From Photobacterium ganghwense (GTDB lineage: Bacteria; Pseudomonadota; Gammaproteobacteria; Enterobacterales; Vibrionaceae), in assembly GCF_003025595.1 (NCBI RefSeq), contig NZ_PYMI01000002.1, positions 248,001 through 312,000 on the forward strand: 64,000 bases of DNA, in the 5' to 3' direction. The stretch's first letter is position 1. Every line of letters starts with the position of its first letter. Below, in pieces: positions 45,121 to 53,118 of this stretch. A model generated the notes under the pieces. That model was not told the DNA's origin and did not search any database. It was given only the letters and a program-made list of their open reading frames with translations. Made by a program: the position numbers and the translations under genes.

Positions 45121-48100
45121 CCTTGTCGACGTTCGCCCTCCGGCAGAAAACCTTTGTGATCTTTTTCACCGTACTTTGCACCATCGCCGGTATCTATTCC
45201 TACTTCGACCTGGGCAAACTGGAAGACCCGGCCTTTACCGTAAAAAGTGCCGTGGTGATGACCATCTACCCGGGCGCAACGGCGCAGGAGGTGGAAAAAC
45301 TGGTCACCGATAAAATCGAAACCCGGTTGCAGGAGATGGGCTCGCTGTGGAAGCTGCGCTCCCTGTCCCGTCCCGGCAGTTCGCTGATCTTTGTCGATCT
45401 GCAGGAAAAATACAGTTCCGACGAGCTGCCTCAGCAGTGGGACTTGTTGCGCCGTAAGGTGCAGGACGTGAAGCTGGAGCTGCCGCCTCAGGCGCAAATC
45501 AGCATCGTGCAGGACGAATTTTCGGAAGTGTACGGCATGGTGTTTGCGGTTTACGGTGATGATATTCCGATGCGTGATCTCAAAGACTACGCCCGTGAAC
45601 TGCAACGCCGGATTAAAACCGTCGACGGGGTGAAAAAAATTGAGCTGCACGGTGTGCGTGAGCAAGTGGTGAACATCGATATTTCCGATGAGCGCCTGGC
45701 AGACAGCCATATTTCACTGGCTCAGTTGATTGAACAACTGAACAGCCAGAATATCCCGGTGACGGCTGGAGACTTTGACCTGGGCAACGAGAACCTGCGG
45801 GTTGAGCAGACCGGGGCGTTCCGCAGTGTGGATGACATCAAAAATCTGGTGATCCGAACCGGTGTTCCGGGTATTGGTGACGGTGTGGGTACGATTCGTC
45901 TGGGCGATGTGGCTGAGGTGTATCTGGGGTATCAGACTCCGGCACTGACCGAGAGCCGCTATAACGGCCAGCAGGCCATCACATTGGCCGTCAGCCCGGA
46001 AAACGGCATCAACGTGGTCAGCATTGGCGACGATCTGAAAGCGGTGCTGAACCAGTTCGAATCTGAGCTGCCGGTGGGTGCCGGTGTCGGTATCGTGGCG
46101 TATCAGCCGGATGAAGTGACCAAATCGATTAACAACTTTGTCGCCAACCTGGTGGAAAGTGTAGTGATCGTGGTTGCGGTGCTGCTGGTGTTCATGGGCT
46201 GGAAGGAAGCCACCATTGTGGGTGTCAGCCTGCTGCTGACGATTCTGTTTACGCTGGTCTACATGAATGTGGCCAATGTGGATTTGCAGCGGGTTTCGCT
46301 CGGCTCCTTCATTCTGGCACTCGGCATGTTGGTGGATAACGCGATTGTGATTGTTGACCTGTTCCAGACCAAGCTGCGCAACGGGGTGGCGCGTTCCGAG
46401 GCGGTGAAAGAGTCGATTCAGGAAATGGCCATTCCGCTGCTGGGAGCCACCGTGATTGCGGCACTGGGAACCGCGCCGGTACTGTTTTCTCAAACGGACT
46501 CAGCCGAGTTTTCCCTGTCGATCGTGCATGTTCTGTGCAGCTCACTGCTGCTGTCGTGGGTTGTCGCCATGATTGTGACCCCGCTGATGTGCATGGTGTT
46601 TTTGAAAGCACCTCAAGGCAATGCCCAACAGGCGCGTGAAAACAAAGCCTATGTGGCTTACCGCCGCGCTGTATTCTGGACCGTCGATAATCCGAAAAAA
46701 GCGCTGCTGCTGGTGGCTCCGATGCTGGTGGTGTCCTTGATGGCGGCGCCGCTGCTGCCGGTAAACTTTATGCCGGGTTCGGACCGGGCAATCGTATTTC
46801 TAGATTACTGGCTGCCAAACGGCGGACGGATCGACAACGTTTCGCAGGACATGAAGCAGGTTGAGCAATGGCTGCTGAAACAGCCGGAAGTGGAGAGTAT
46901 TTCCAGCTATGTGGGCGAAAGTGCGCCGCGTTTCTCGGTGACGGTAGAGCCTGAGCCACTGGATGCCAGCTACGGCCAAATCCTGATCAATACCCGTTCA
47001 TTTGACGATATTGAGTCTCTGGTCGCGCGCGGTGATCAGTGGTTGGCACAAACGTTCCCGCATGCCGAGCCCCGTTTTCGTGACCTGAAACTGGCCACCA
47101 AAGACAAGTTCAGTATTGAAGTGCGCTTCGAAGGGCCGGATCCGACGGTACTGCATCAGCTGTCTGATCAGGCACAGGCAATCATGCGCGCCAATCCGCA
47201 TACCAAATATGTGCGTGATAACTGGCGTCAGGAAAGCAAGGTGCTTGTTCCACTGATCAATCAGGAAGCGGCCCGTCGCGCCGGGGTTAACCGGGCGGAT
47301 ATCGCACTGGCACTCAATCGCGCCACGGAAGGGCTGCCGATTGGCACCCTGCGTAAAGACGATGACCTGATTCCGATCAAGCTCAACAGCACCAACACGT
47401 CGCTGGAATTTATCAACAACATTCCGGTGCGTTCTGTACTGGGCGCACACAGTGTTCCGCTAGGACAAGTCGTGGATGATGTTCAGATCAAAGGCGAAGA
47501 GAGCATGATCTGGCGCCAGAACCGACTGCCGGCCATTACCACGCAGGCCGGGGTAACGGGAGCGACGGCGTCAGACATTCGCAAACAACTGGCACCTGAG
47601 CTGGAGGCCATTGCGCTGCCACCGGGTTACAGCATGAAATGGGGCGGGGAATATTACGATGAGAAGCGCTCGGTCGACGATTTGGTGACGCAGAACCCGA
47701 AAGCATCGATTCTGATGTTCGTGATTCTGGTGGCGTTATTTAATGCATATCGCCAGCCGATCATCATCTTTGTCACGCTGCCGCTGGCTTCTATCGGCAT
47801 CATCTGGAGCCTGCTGCTGCTCAACAAGCCGTTTGGGTTTATGGCGATTGTCGGCATGATTTGCCTGAGCGGGATGATCATCAAAAACGGTATCGTTTTG
47901 ATGGATCAGATTGAGCTTGAACGCCAGCGCGGACGGAAGATGGCCGATGCGATCAAAGCGGCAACCCTGAACCGGACAATGGCGATCTCAATGGCTGCCC
48001 TGACAACGGTACTGGGCATGGTGCCGCTGCTGACCGACCAGCTGTTTGATCAGATGGCTGCCACGATCATCGGTGGTCTGGTGGCGGCATCTGTCCTGTC

Positions 48101-48233
48101 ACTGTTTGTGATGCCGGCGATGTACCGTCTCTGCTTTGCCAAAGAGGAAAAGCAGGAAAATCAACCACAGTTAACGACGCAGCAGGACGCCGCATCACAA
48201 GATTACGATTCAGAGGTAAAAGGTCATGAATAA
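45117..48233 (+). CDS. RND-family efflux pump, inner membrane transporter
   Basis: A 1038-residue HAE1-type RND protein, full length. YPGATAQEVEKLVTDKIETR near residue 55, GMLVDNAIVIVDLFQTKLR at about 400 (helix 4 with the paired aspartate region) and GMICLSGMIIKNGIVLMDQI at about 920 are family signatures. It exports drugs or other amphiphiles using the proton gradient. It is of the group related to Vibrio VexF/VexH-type pumps, but I cannot name the orthologue. It overlaps its neighbours on both sides. Confidence 0.93.
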   Translation: MTLSTFALRQKTFVIFFTVLCTIAGIYSYFDLGKLEDPAFTVKSAVVMTIYPGATAQEVEKLVTDKIETRLQEMGSLWKLRSLSRPGSSLIFVDLQEKYSSDELPQQWDLLRRKVQDVKLELPPQAQISIVQDEFSEVYGMVFAVYGDDIPMRDLKDYARELQRRIKTVDGVKKIELHGVREQVVNIDISDERLADSHISLAQLIEQLNSQNIPVTAGDFDLGNENLRVEQTGAFRSVDDIKNLVIRTGVPGIGDGVGTIRLGDVAEVYLGYQTPALTESRYNGQQAITLAVSPENGINVVSIGDDLKAVLNQFESELPVGAGVGIVAYQPDEVTKSINNFVANLVESVVIVVAVLLVFMGWKEATIVGVSLLLTILFTLVYMNVANVDLQRVSLGSFILALGMLVDNAIVIVDLFQTKLRNGVARSEAVKESIQEMAIPLLGATVIAALGTAPVLFSQTDSAEFSLSIVHVLCSSLLLSWVVAMIVTPLMCMVFLKAPQGNAQQARENKAYVAYRRAVFWTVDNPKKALLLVAPMLVVSLMAAPLLPVNFMPGSDRAIVFLDYWLPNGGRIDNVSQDMKQVEQWLLKQPEVESISSYVGESAPRFSVTVEPEPLDASYGQILINTRSFDDIESLVARGDQWLAQTFPHAEPRFRDLKLATKDKFSIEVRFEGPDPTVLHQLSDQAQAIMRANPHTKYVRDNWRQESKVLVPLINQEAARRAGVNRADIALALNRATEGLPIGTLRKDDDLIPIKLNSTNTSLEFINNIPVRSVLGAHSVPLGQVVDDVQIKGEESMIWRQNRLPAITTQAGVTGATASDIRKQLAPELEAIALPPGYSMKWGGEYYDEKRSVDDLVTQNPKASILMFVILVALFNAYRQPIIIFVTLPLASIGIIWSLLLLNKPFGFMAIVGMICLSGMIIKNGIVLMDQIELERQRGRKMADAIKAATLNRTMAISMAALTTVLGMVPLLTDQLFDQMAATIIGGLVAASVLSLFVMPAMYRLCFAKEEKQENQPQLTTQQDAASQDYDSEVKGHE

Positions 48234-49725
48234 GCGTCAATTAGGGCTGATGATCGGTGCGCTGCTGTTATCCGGCTGTTCCATGGCGCCGGACTACGAT
48301 GTGCCGACGGTCGCGATGAACGATGTTTACCTCAACCAGGTCGATTCGGCGACACAGCCCGGCAGCCATTTCCACGCGGCCTGGTGGGAAGCGTTTCAGG
48401 ATGCTCAGCTGAACCGGTTGGTCAGCGATGCCCAGCGACAGAACATCACCCTGAAAATCGCCAGTGAGCGAATTCAGGCCGCGCAGTCATACCACAAGGC
48501 GGTGGCTTCACTGAAAGTCCCGACCGTGTCGATCAGCGGCGGGGTGGCGGATATCCGGCTCAGTGAAAATGAGGCCATGATGGGCGGGATGGTGCGTGAC
48601 CATACCTTGCCATCTGCGCTGGGCGGCGGTCAGGTACGTGTAATGGACCGCGACCAGACGGATTATTTCCTGGGACTGAATGCGTCCTGGGAACTGGATG
48701 TGTTTGGTCGGATCGACAGCATGAGCCAGGCTGCAGCGATTCGTGCCGAACAGGCCGCCATCATGAAACAGGCGGTGACGACGCTGATTACTGCTGATGT
48801 GATTAATAACTATCTGCAATATCGCGGGGCGCAGGAGCGGATTGCGATTGCCGACGAGAACATTCGTGATCAGGAAGAGATGCTGCGGCTGGTGGAATCC
48901 CTCAACCGGCACGGCTACGGCTCTGAGCTGGATGTAGCCAATGCCAAGGCCAACCTGGCGGCAACCCGGGCGATGGTGCCGAAACTGGAAACCGCCAAAA
49001 GCGTTCACCTGAACCGGTTGGCCATTTTACTGGGGGAAAACCTGCATAAAACCGAAGCGCGTCTGGCCGGGCAGTCAGCTCAGAGGGTGATGCCGTCAAT
49101 GCACGGTGTGATTCCGACCGGGCTGCCGTCAGAGCTGCTGACCCGCCGTCCGGATATCGCTCTGGCCGAGCGGGAAATTGCTGCCCGTAATCAGGAAGTT
49201 GGTGCCGCGATTGCGAATCAGTATCCGCGCTTTTTCCTGACCGGATCGCCGGGCGTGATGGCCGGTGATTTTGGTGACTTGTTTGATTCCGGCTCTGACA
49301 CCTGGATGCTGGGTGCCGGGTTCAGCTGGAATATCTTCGATGCCGGTCGTAACAAAGCGATGGTGGACATGCAGGAAGCCGGATTCCGCCAGTCTGTACT
49401 GAGCTATCAGGACACCGTGAATGCGGCTTTCAATGAGGTGGAAACTGCCCTTCGTGCCTACGGCAACAGTCAGCAGTTTGAGCACTATCTGAAGGAAGCG
49501 GAGCAGCAGGCGGAAACCGCGCTGGGTAAAGCCAACTCGCTGTACCAGTCCGGACTGGTGAACCATCTCTCGGTGCTGGATGCCCAGCGTCAGAAAAATC
49601 AGGTGCAGGATGCGGAAGTGCTGGCAAGGCTGAATACCGCCTCTAGTGTGGTGATGCTGCACAAAGCATTGGGTGGTGACTGGAATTCGCCGGCTGCCCG
49701 GCTGCCGTCAGTACCGCGCACCTGA
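48226..49725 (+). CDS. Outer membrane efflux lipoprotein (NodT/OprM family)
   Basis: A 499-residue TolC-like channel with lipobox LLSGCSM (Cys at about 19). HAAWWEAFQDAQLNRLVSDA, GLNASWELDVFGRIDSM and RRPDIALAEREIAARNQEVG are characteristic of NodT-family factors with two repeated helical hairpins. It completes the tripartite efflux system and overlaps the pump gene by eight bases. Confidence 0.93.
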   Translation: MNKRQLGLMIGALLLSGCSMAPDYDVPTVAMNDVYLNQVDSATQPGSHFHAAWWEAFQDAQLNRLVSDAQRQNITLKIASERIQAAQSYHKAVASLKVPTVSISGGVADIRLSENEAMMGGMVRDHTLPSALGGGQVRVMDRDQTDYFLGLNASWELDVFGRIDSMSQAAAIRAEQAAIMKQAVTTLITADVINNYLQYRGAQERIAIADENIRDQEEMLRLVESLNRHGYGSELDVANAKANLAATRAMVPKLETAKSVHLNRLAILLGENLHKTEARLAGQSAQRVMPSMHGVIPTGLPSELLTRRPDIALAEREIAARNQEVGAAIANQYPRFFLTGSPGVMAGDFGDLFDSGSDTWMLGAGFSWNIFDAGRNKAMVDMQEAGFRQSVLSYQDTVNAAFNEVETALRAYGNSQQFEHYLKEAEQQAETALGKANSLYQSGLVNHLSVLDAQRQKNQVQDAEVLARLNTASSVVMLHKALGGDWNSPAARLPSVPRT

Positions 49726-49851
49726 CACTAAAGGGTGTATGCCAGAAGAGGGCGGCTTGGTTCTGATTACAGATGACTGTGCGTTGTTCCTGCTGCCATT
49801 TTTATTGCCGTTTTCGTTGTCACCCTTGTTGCCGCCTTTGTTGTTACTTTG

Positions 49852-49875
49852 GTTGTTGCCTGAACGGGCAACAAC
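49852..49875 (+). terminator. Possible terminator hairpin of the RND operon
   Basis: GTTGTTGCC pairs with GGCAACAAC around six bases. It has no T run. It lies about 130 bases after the operon stop within a low-complexity, leucine-codon-like T/G-rich stretch (49780-49860) that does not look coding. Confidence 0.4.
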
Positions 49876-49980
49876 AGCGGCGAGACTTTGCGACAGGCGG
49901 CGACGAGGCGACACTCTGCCTGCTTGTTTTCCGTTTCGCATGAATGAATGCGCCCCTACGAAATTTCATGGAGTGATGTT

Positions 49981-50205
49981 ATGACCGTTCCCTTTGGCCT
50001 GCTGGGTTTTCTCGGGTTGTTTGGCCTGGTCTGGTATTTGTCGTTTAAACCGAATGCCGCTAAGCCGCCGGATAACCGCCGACCTTGTCATCGCCAGTCC
50101 TTCCGCTGGCTGGGTGAGGCGATACTCAGTTTCTTCTGGCTGATTGCCATGCTGGCCTTGGTGGATGCCGGGTTTGACAACCTGCGCCTTGACCTGCGTT
50201 TTTAG
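49981..50205 (+). CDS. Small membrane protein, function unknown
   Basis: A 74-residue protein started at 49981, eight bases after GGAG. It has two hydrophobic segments (GLLGFLGLFGLVWYLSF at the start and AILSFFWLIAMLALVDA near residue 50) joined by a basic, proline-rich loop. No family is recognised. The clear ribosome site and regular membrane pattern support a real gene. Neighbours give no clue: it follows an efflux operon and precedes a GNAT gene. Confidence 0.6.
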   Translation: MTVPFGLLGFLGLFGLVWYLSFKPNAAKPPDNRRPCHRQSFRWLGEAILSFFWLIAMLALVDAGFDNLRLDLRF

Positions 50206-50240
50206 TGATTATTGTCTGTTTTCGCTTATCCTGGTGCGCC

Positions 50241-50285
50241 TACTGAGTGTACGTCTGCTGAGTGTATGTCTGCTGAGTGTGTGCC
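50241..50285. repeat. 15-bp tandem repeat, three copies
   Basis: TACTGAGTGTACGTC, TGCTGAGTGTATGTC and TGCTGAGTGTGTGCC lie head to tail, starting 35 bases after the small membrane protein gene. They are nearly identical in the central CTGAGTGT. Confidence 0.8.
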
Positions 50286-50460
50286 AGTCCAATGCATGCT
50301 GGCTGGCGTGAGAAATGTGCCGCTGGACAGAAACAGAACGTGATTTTCACTGCTGTTGTTTGTTATAACGAACGTTTTATGCCTTTAAGGGCATATGTCT
50401 GGCCTGTTCCACCGGTCAATACGCCAGCGGACGTTTACTACTCAGCAGAAAGGAAGATTG

Positions 50461-51042
50461 ATGGAAAACCGTGCTACCCCCTCTACCGAAAATACAACCG
50501 AGCCCCTGCACCCGGCGGTAAGGTTGCTCAGTACAACGCTGGTCATCGATACTCTGACAGAGCAGGACTGGCCGGTCTTCTTGCGTTTGCATACCGAACC
50601 TGCGGTGATTGAAAAATGCTTTGATCCCAAACCTCAAACTGAACTTCGGGCCCGTTTCGCCACGCGTTTACAGGGCTGGCAGCCGGACAGCAACGACTGG
50701 CTGACCGTCGCAGTCAGGGAGCGATCGTCGGGGAATATCGTCGGAGTCACCGGTTTTTGTTTTGACGGACAGACTGCAGAAGTCGGTTATCTGTTTCTGC
50801 CTGAATATTACGGTCGGGGGTTTGCAACGGAATCACTCAACGCCATCATCGACTGGGCGGTGCAGTGCCATAGCATTACTCGCTTTCAGGCGGTGGTCAC
50901 TGAAGGTAACGTGGCCTCTGAACGAGTGCTGGAAAAGTGCGGATTTCGCTGTGTCGAGATCGTACCGGATGCCTACAGCATCGGCGGAAAACGCTATGCT
51001 GATCATATCTTTAACCTGAATCGCCAGTCTGGGACTGCGTAG
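50461..51042 (+). CDS. GNAT-family acetyltransferase (RimJ/RimL-like)
   Basis: A 193-residue protein started at 50461 behind AAAGGAAG. AEVGYLFLPEYYGRGFATES carries the acetyl-CoA motif, and EGNVASERVLEKCGFR is the conserved end. The layout matches enzymes that acetylate ribosomal or other N-termini, but the acceptor is unknown. The stop codon lies inside the first copy of a degenerate repeat (51036 on). Confidence 0.85.
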   Translation: MENRATPSTENTTEPLHPAVRLLSTTLVIDTLTEQDWPVFLRLHTEPAVIEKCFDPKPQTELRARFATRLQGWQPDSNDWLTVAVRERSSGNIVGVTGFCFDGQTAEVGYLFLPEYYGRGFATESLNAIIDWAVQCHSITRFQAVVTEGNVASERVLEKCGFRCVEIVPDAYSIGGKRYADHIFNLNRQSGTA

Positions 51043-51098
51043 TCTCCACTTCCACGTAGTTTCCGTCGCTACGTAGTTTCAACCACGCAGTTTCAGCT
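51036..51098. repeat. Degenerate 15-17 bp tandem repeat, four copies
   Basis: Units with ACGTAGTTTC-like core start at 51036, 51053, 51070 and 51085. The first includes the stop codon of the GNAT gene ending at 51042. Confidence 0.7.
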
Positions 51099-51243
51099 AA
51101 GACGTCGTCTCAGTTCCCGTGTTGCCTCAGACCTCGTTTCAGCCTCAGCCTAATCTTAACGCTACGTAATTAGCGTCTGGATGTGACCGGTCAGGCCAAT
51201 CTGTGATGCCGTATTGCGACTATCGTAAACAAGGATGTAAACC

Positions 51244-51855
51244 ATGAAACCAAAGACAGAATCTCAGAAGTCTTCACATCTATCTTCAGCGGTCTCTTCA
51301 CCCGTTTCTGAGCGGGTGGTGGTCGAAGTGGTGGCTTACCGCCCCGACTGGCAGGCGGATTTCGATCAGGAACAAGCTCTGATCACAGAGCAGTTATCGT
51401 CGCACAATGTGGCCGGGATCCACCATATCGGCAGTACATCGGTGCCAGGACTCTGGGCCAAGCCCTTGATTGATGTCCTGCTGGAAGTGCATAGCCTGGC
51501 GCTATTGGATCAGGAAACTGAAAGGCTGGTGAGGCTCGGGTATGAAGCGATGGGGGAGTTTGGTATTCCTGAGCGGCGTTTTTTCCGAAAAGGCAGTGCC
51601 ACTCAACGTACTCACCATCTTCATGCTTTTCTGGCGGGGTCGCCACAAGTGAAGCGGCATCTTGCGTTTCGTGATTATCTCCGGGCTTTTCCCGAAATTC
51701 GTGATGAATACGCGGCCGTTAAGCGCGAAGGCGCACGGCTGTGCCAGAATGAAATGGCACGTTATATCGCCCATAAAAATGATTTCATCCTACATCATGA
51801 GGCGCAGGCCCTTTGCTGGCAGGCTGCTGAACCGGAAAAAGGAGACATGCCATGA
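51244..51855 (+). CDS. GrpB/UPF0157-family protein
   Basis: A 203-residue protein of the GrpB (UPF0157) family, related to minimal nucleotidyltransferases. VVAYRPDWQADFDQEQALI, IHHIGSTSVPGLWAKPLIDV and RTHHLHAFLAGSPQVKRHLA are the family blocks. GST..LxxKPxxD resembles the nucleotidyltransferase GS...D pattern. The biological role is unknown. About 20 extra serine-rich residues precede the domain. It overlaps the SDR gene by ATGA. Confidence 0.88.
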   Translation: MKPKTESQKSSHLSSAVSSPVSERVVVEVVAYRPDWQADFDQEQALITEQLSSHNVAGIHHIGSTSVPGLWAKPLIDVLLEVHSLALLDQETERLVRLGYEAMGEFGIPERRFFRKGSATQRTHHLHAFLAGSPQVKRHLAFRDYLRAFPEIRDEYAAVKREGARLCQNEMARYIAHKNDFILHHEAQALCWQAAEPEKGDMP

Positions 51856-52601
51856 CCTCGACTTCACGCGTAGCACTGGTTACCGGGGGCAGTAAAGGTA
51901 TCGGCTTGGCGATGGTGAAACATCTGGTGGCGCAGGGCTGTCAGGTGATCACTTGCTCAAGGCATGCTGATACCTGGCTAGATTGTGTGGCACAGGAACC
52001 GGCGTTGGCCGGGGTGGATTATACCCCGTTGGACATTGCGGAAACGGCGCAAACGGAAGACTGGTTTAAAGCCATTCAGATCCGTTACGGCCAGCTCGAT
52101 GTTGCGGTGAACAATGCTTCGCCCATGCTGGCTTCCAAGGGAACCTTTGAGCAGGTCGAAACTGCCGATTTGCAGGCCACCTTGCAGCAGGACTTCTGGT
52201 CGCACGCCCTGTGTCTTAAGCTTGAATTGGCGCTGATGGCAAAAGGGGGAGCGATTGTGAATATCAGCTCGGTCAATGGACTTCGTCCGACGCCCAATGC
52301 CGCCATGTACAGTGCGGCGAAACATGCGCTGGAAGGGCTGACTCGTTCGGTTGCGCTTGAGGCGGTCAAGAAAGGTGTCAGGGTCAATGCGGTCGCGCCA
52401 GGTGTCACCTGGACGCCAAGGTGGATTGCCCGCCAGCAGGATGAGCCGGTGATCCGCGAAAGTGTATCCGAGGTGGTACCGATAGGGCGCTTTGCCGAGC
52501 CGGAAGAAATAGTGCACGCGGTTGATTTTTTGCTGTCAGACAACGCCCGCTATATTATCGGGCATACGCTGGTGGTGGATGGTGGGTTAAGCCTGACGTA
52601 G
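51852..52601 (+). CDS. Short-chain dehydrogenase/reductase
   Basis: A 249-residue classical SDR. The cofactor motif is VTGGSKGIGLAM (TGxxxGIG) at about residue 10. NNAS is at about 88, the catalytic serine is in NISSVNG, and YxxxK is YSAAKHALEG at about 155. The arginine after the first strand (CSRHAD) suggests NADP(H). The substrate is unknown. It is coupled to the GrpB gene by ATGA. Confidence 0.9.
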   Translation: MTSTSRVALVTGGSKGIGLAMVKHLVAQGCQVITCSRHADTWLDCVAQEPALAGVDYTPLDIAETAQTEDWFKAIQIRYGQLDVAVNNASPMLASKGTFEQVETADLQATLQQDFWSHALCLKLELALMAKGGAIVNISSVNGLRPTPNAAMYSAAKHALEGLTRSVALEAVKKGVRVNAVAPGVTWTPRWIARQQDEPVIRESVSEVVPIGRFAEPEEIVHAVDFLLSDNARYIIGHTLVVDGGLSLT

Positions 52602-52636
52602 AATGGCGCCTTGCACATTTACCCGGGGAGCCTGTG

Positions 52637-53053
52637 ATGAAACAGTCCATCATCCATATTGCACTGGTGGTTCGCGATTACGATGAAGCCATTGATTTTT
52701 ATGTAAATAAGCTTCATTTCGAACTAATTGAAGATACTTATCAGCCTGACCAGGATAAACGCTGGGTCGTGGTGTCGCCGCCAGGTTCGAATGGCGTCGC
52801 CTTGCTGTTGGCGCGTGCTTCGAACGAGGAGCAGCAACAGGTCGTAGGCAATCAGACTGCAGGACGCGTTTTCCTGTTTCTCAGCACCGATGATTTCTGG
52901 CGCGATTATGAGCGGATGGTCAAAGACGGTATCCACTTTGTCCGCGAGCCGAAAGAGCAGGACTACGGTACGGTCGCTGTTTTTGAAGATCTGTACGGTA
53001 ATTTATGGGATCTGCTGCAGCTACATCCCGATCACCCTATGGCAGGAAGATAG
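52637..53053 (+). CDS. VOC-family (glyoxalase-like) protein
   Basis: A 138-residue protein with two beta-alpha-beta-beta-beta units of the vicinal oxygen chelate fold. IIHIALVVRDYDEAIDFYVN begins the first, and FEDLYGNLWDLLQ ends the second. A metal site is plausible (H at the start, E/D near the end), but the enzyme type cannot be told; extradiol dioxygenase-like and bleomycin-resistance-like members look similar. I prefer the ATG at 52637, behind GGGGAG. It ends before a bidirectional terminator. Confidence 0.85.
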   Translation: MKQSIIHIALVVRDYDEAIDFYVNKLHFELIEDTYQPDQDKRWVVVSPPGSNGVALLLARASNEEQQQVVGNQTAGRVFLFLSTDDFWRDYERMVKDGIHFVREPKEQDYGTVAVFEDLYGNLWDLLQLHPDHPMAGR

Positions 53054-53082
53054 CGGGGCGATAGCGAGGTGAGCCCGCCGCT

Positions 53083-53110
53083 AAAACGCCACGGCATACC
53101 GTGGCGTTTT
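53083..53110. terminator. Bidirectional intrinsic terminator
   Basis: AAAACGCCACGG pairs with CCGTGGCGTTTT around CATA. It ends both the VOC gene (plus) and the chitinase gene (minus), whose stop is nine bases away. Confidence 0.93.
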
Positions 53111-53118
53111 GTTGTCGG

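Noticed and set aside
45714-46493. Minus-strand gene within the RND pump
   Set aside because: Its composition is that of a shadow frame, and the plus-strand RND motifs are unambiguous.
49708-49941. Asparagine/glycine-rich small gene on the minus strand
   Set aside because: The low-complexity translation arises from a T/G-rich spacer after the efflux operon, and there is no ribosome site.
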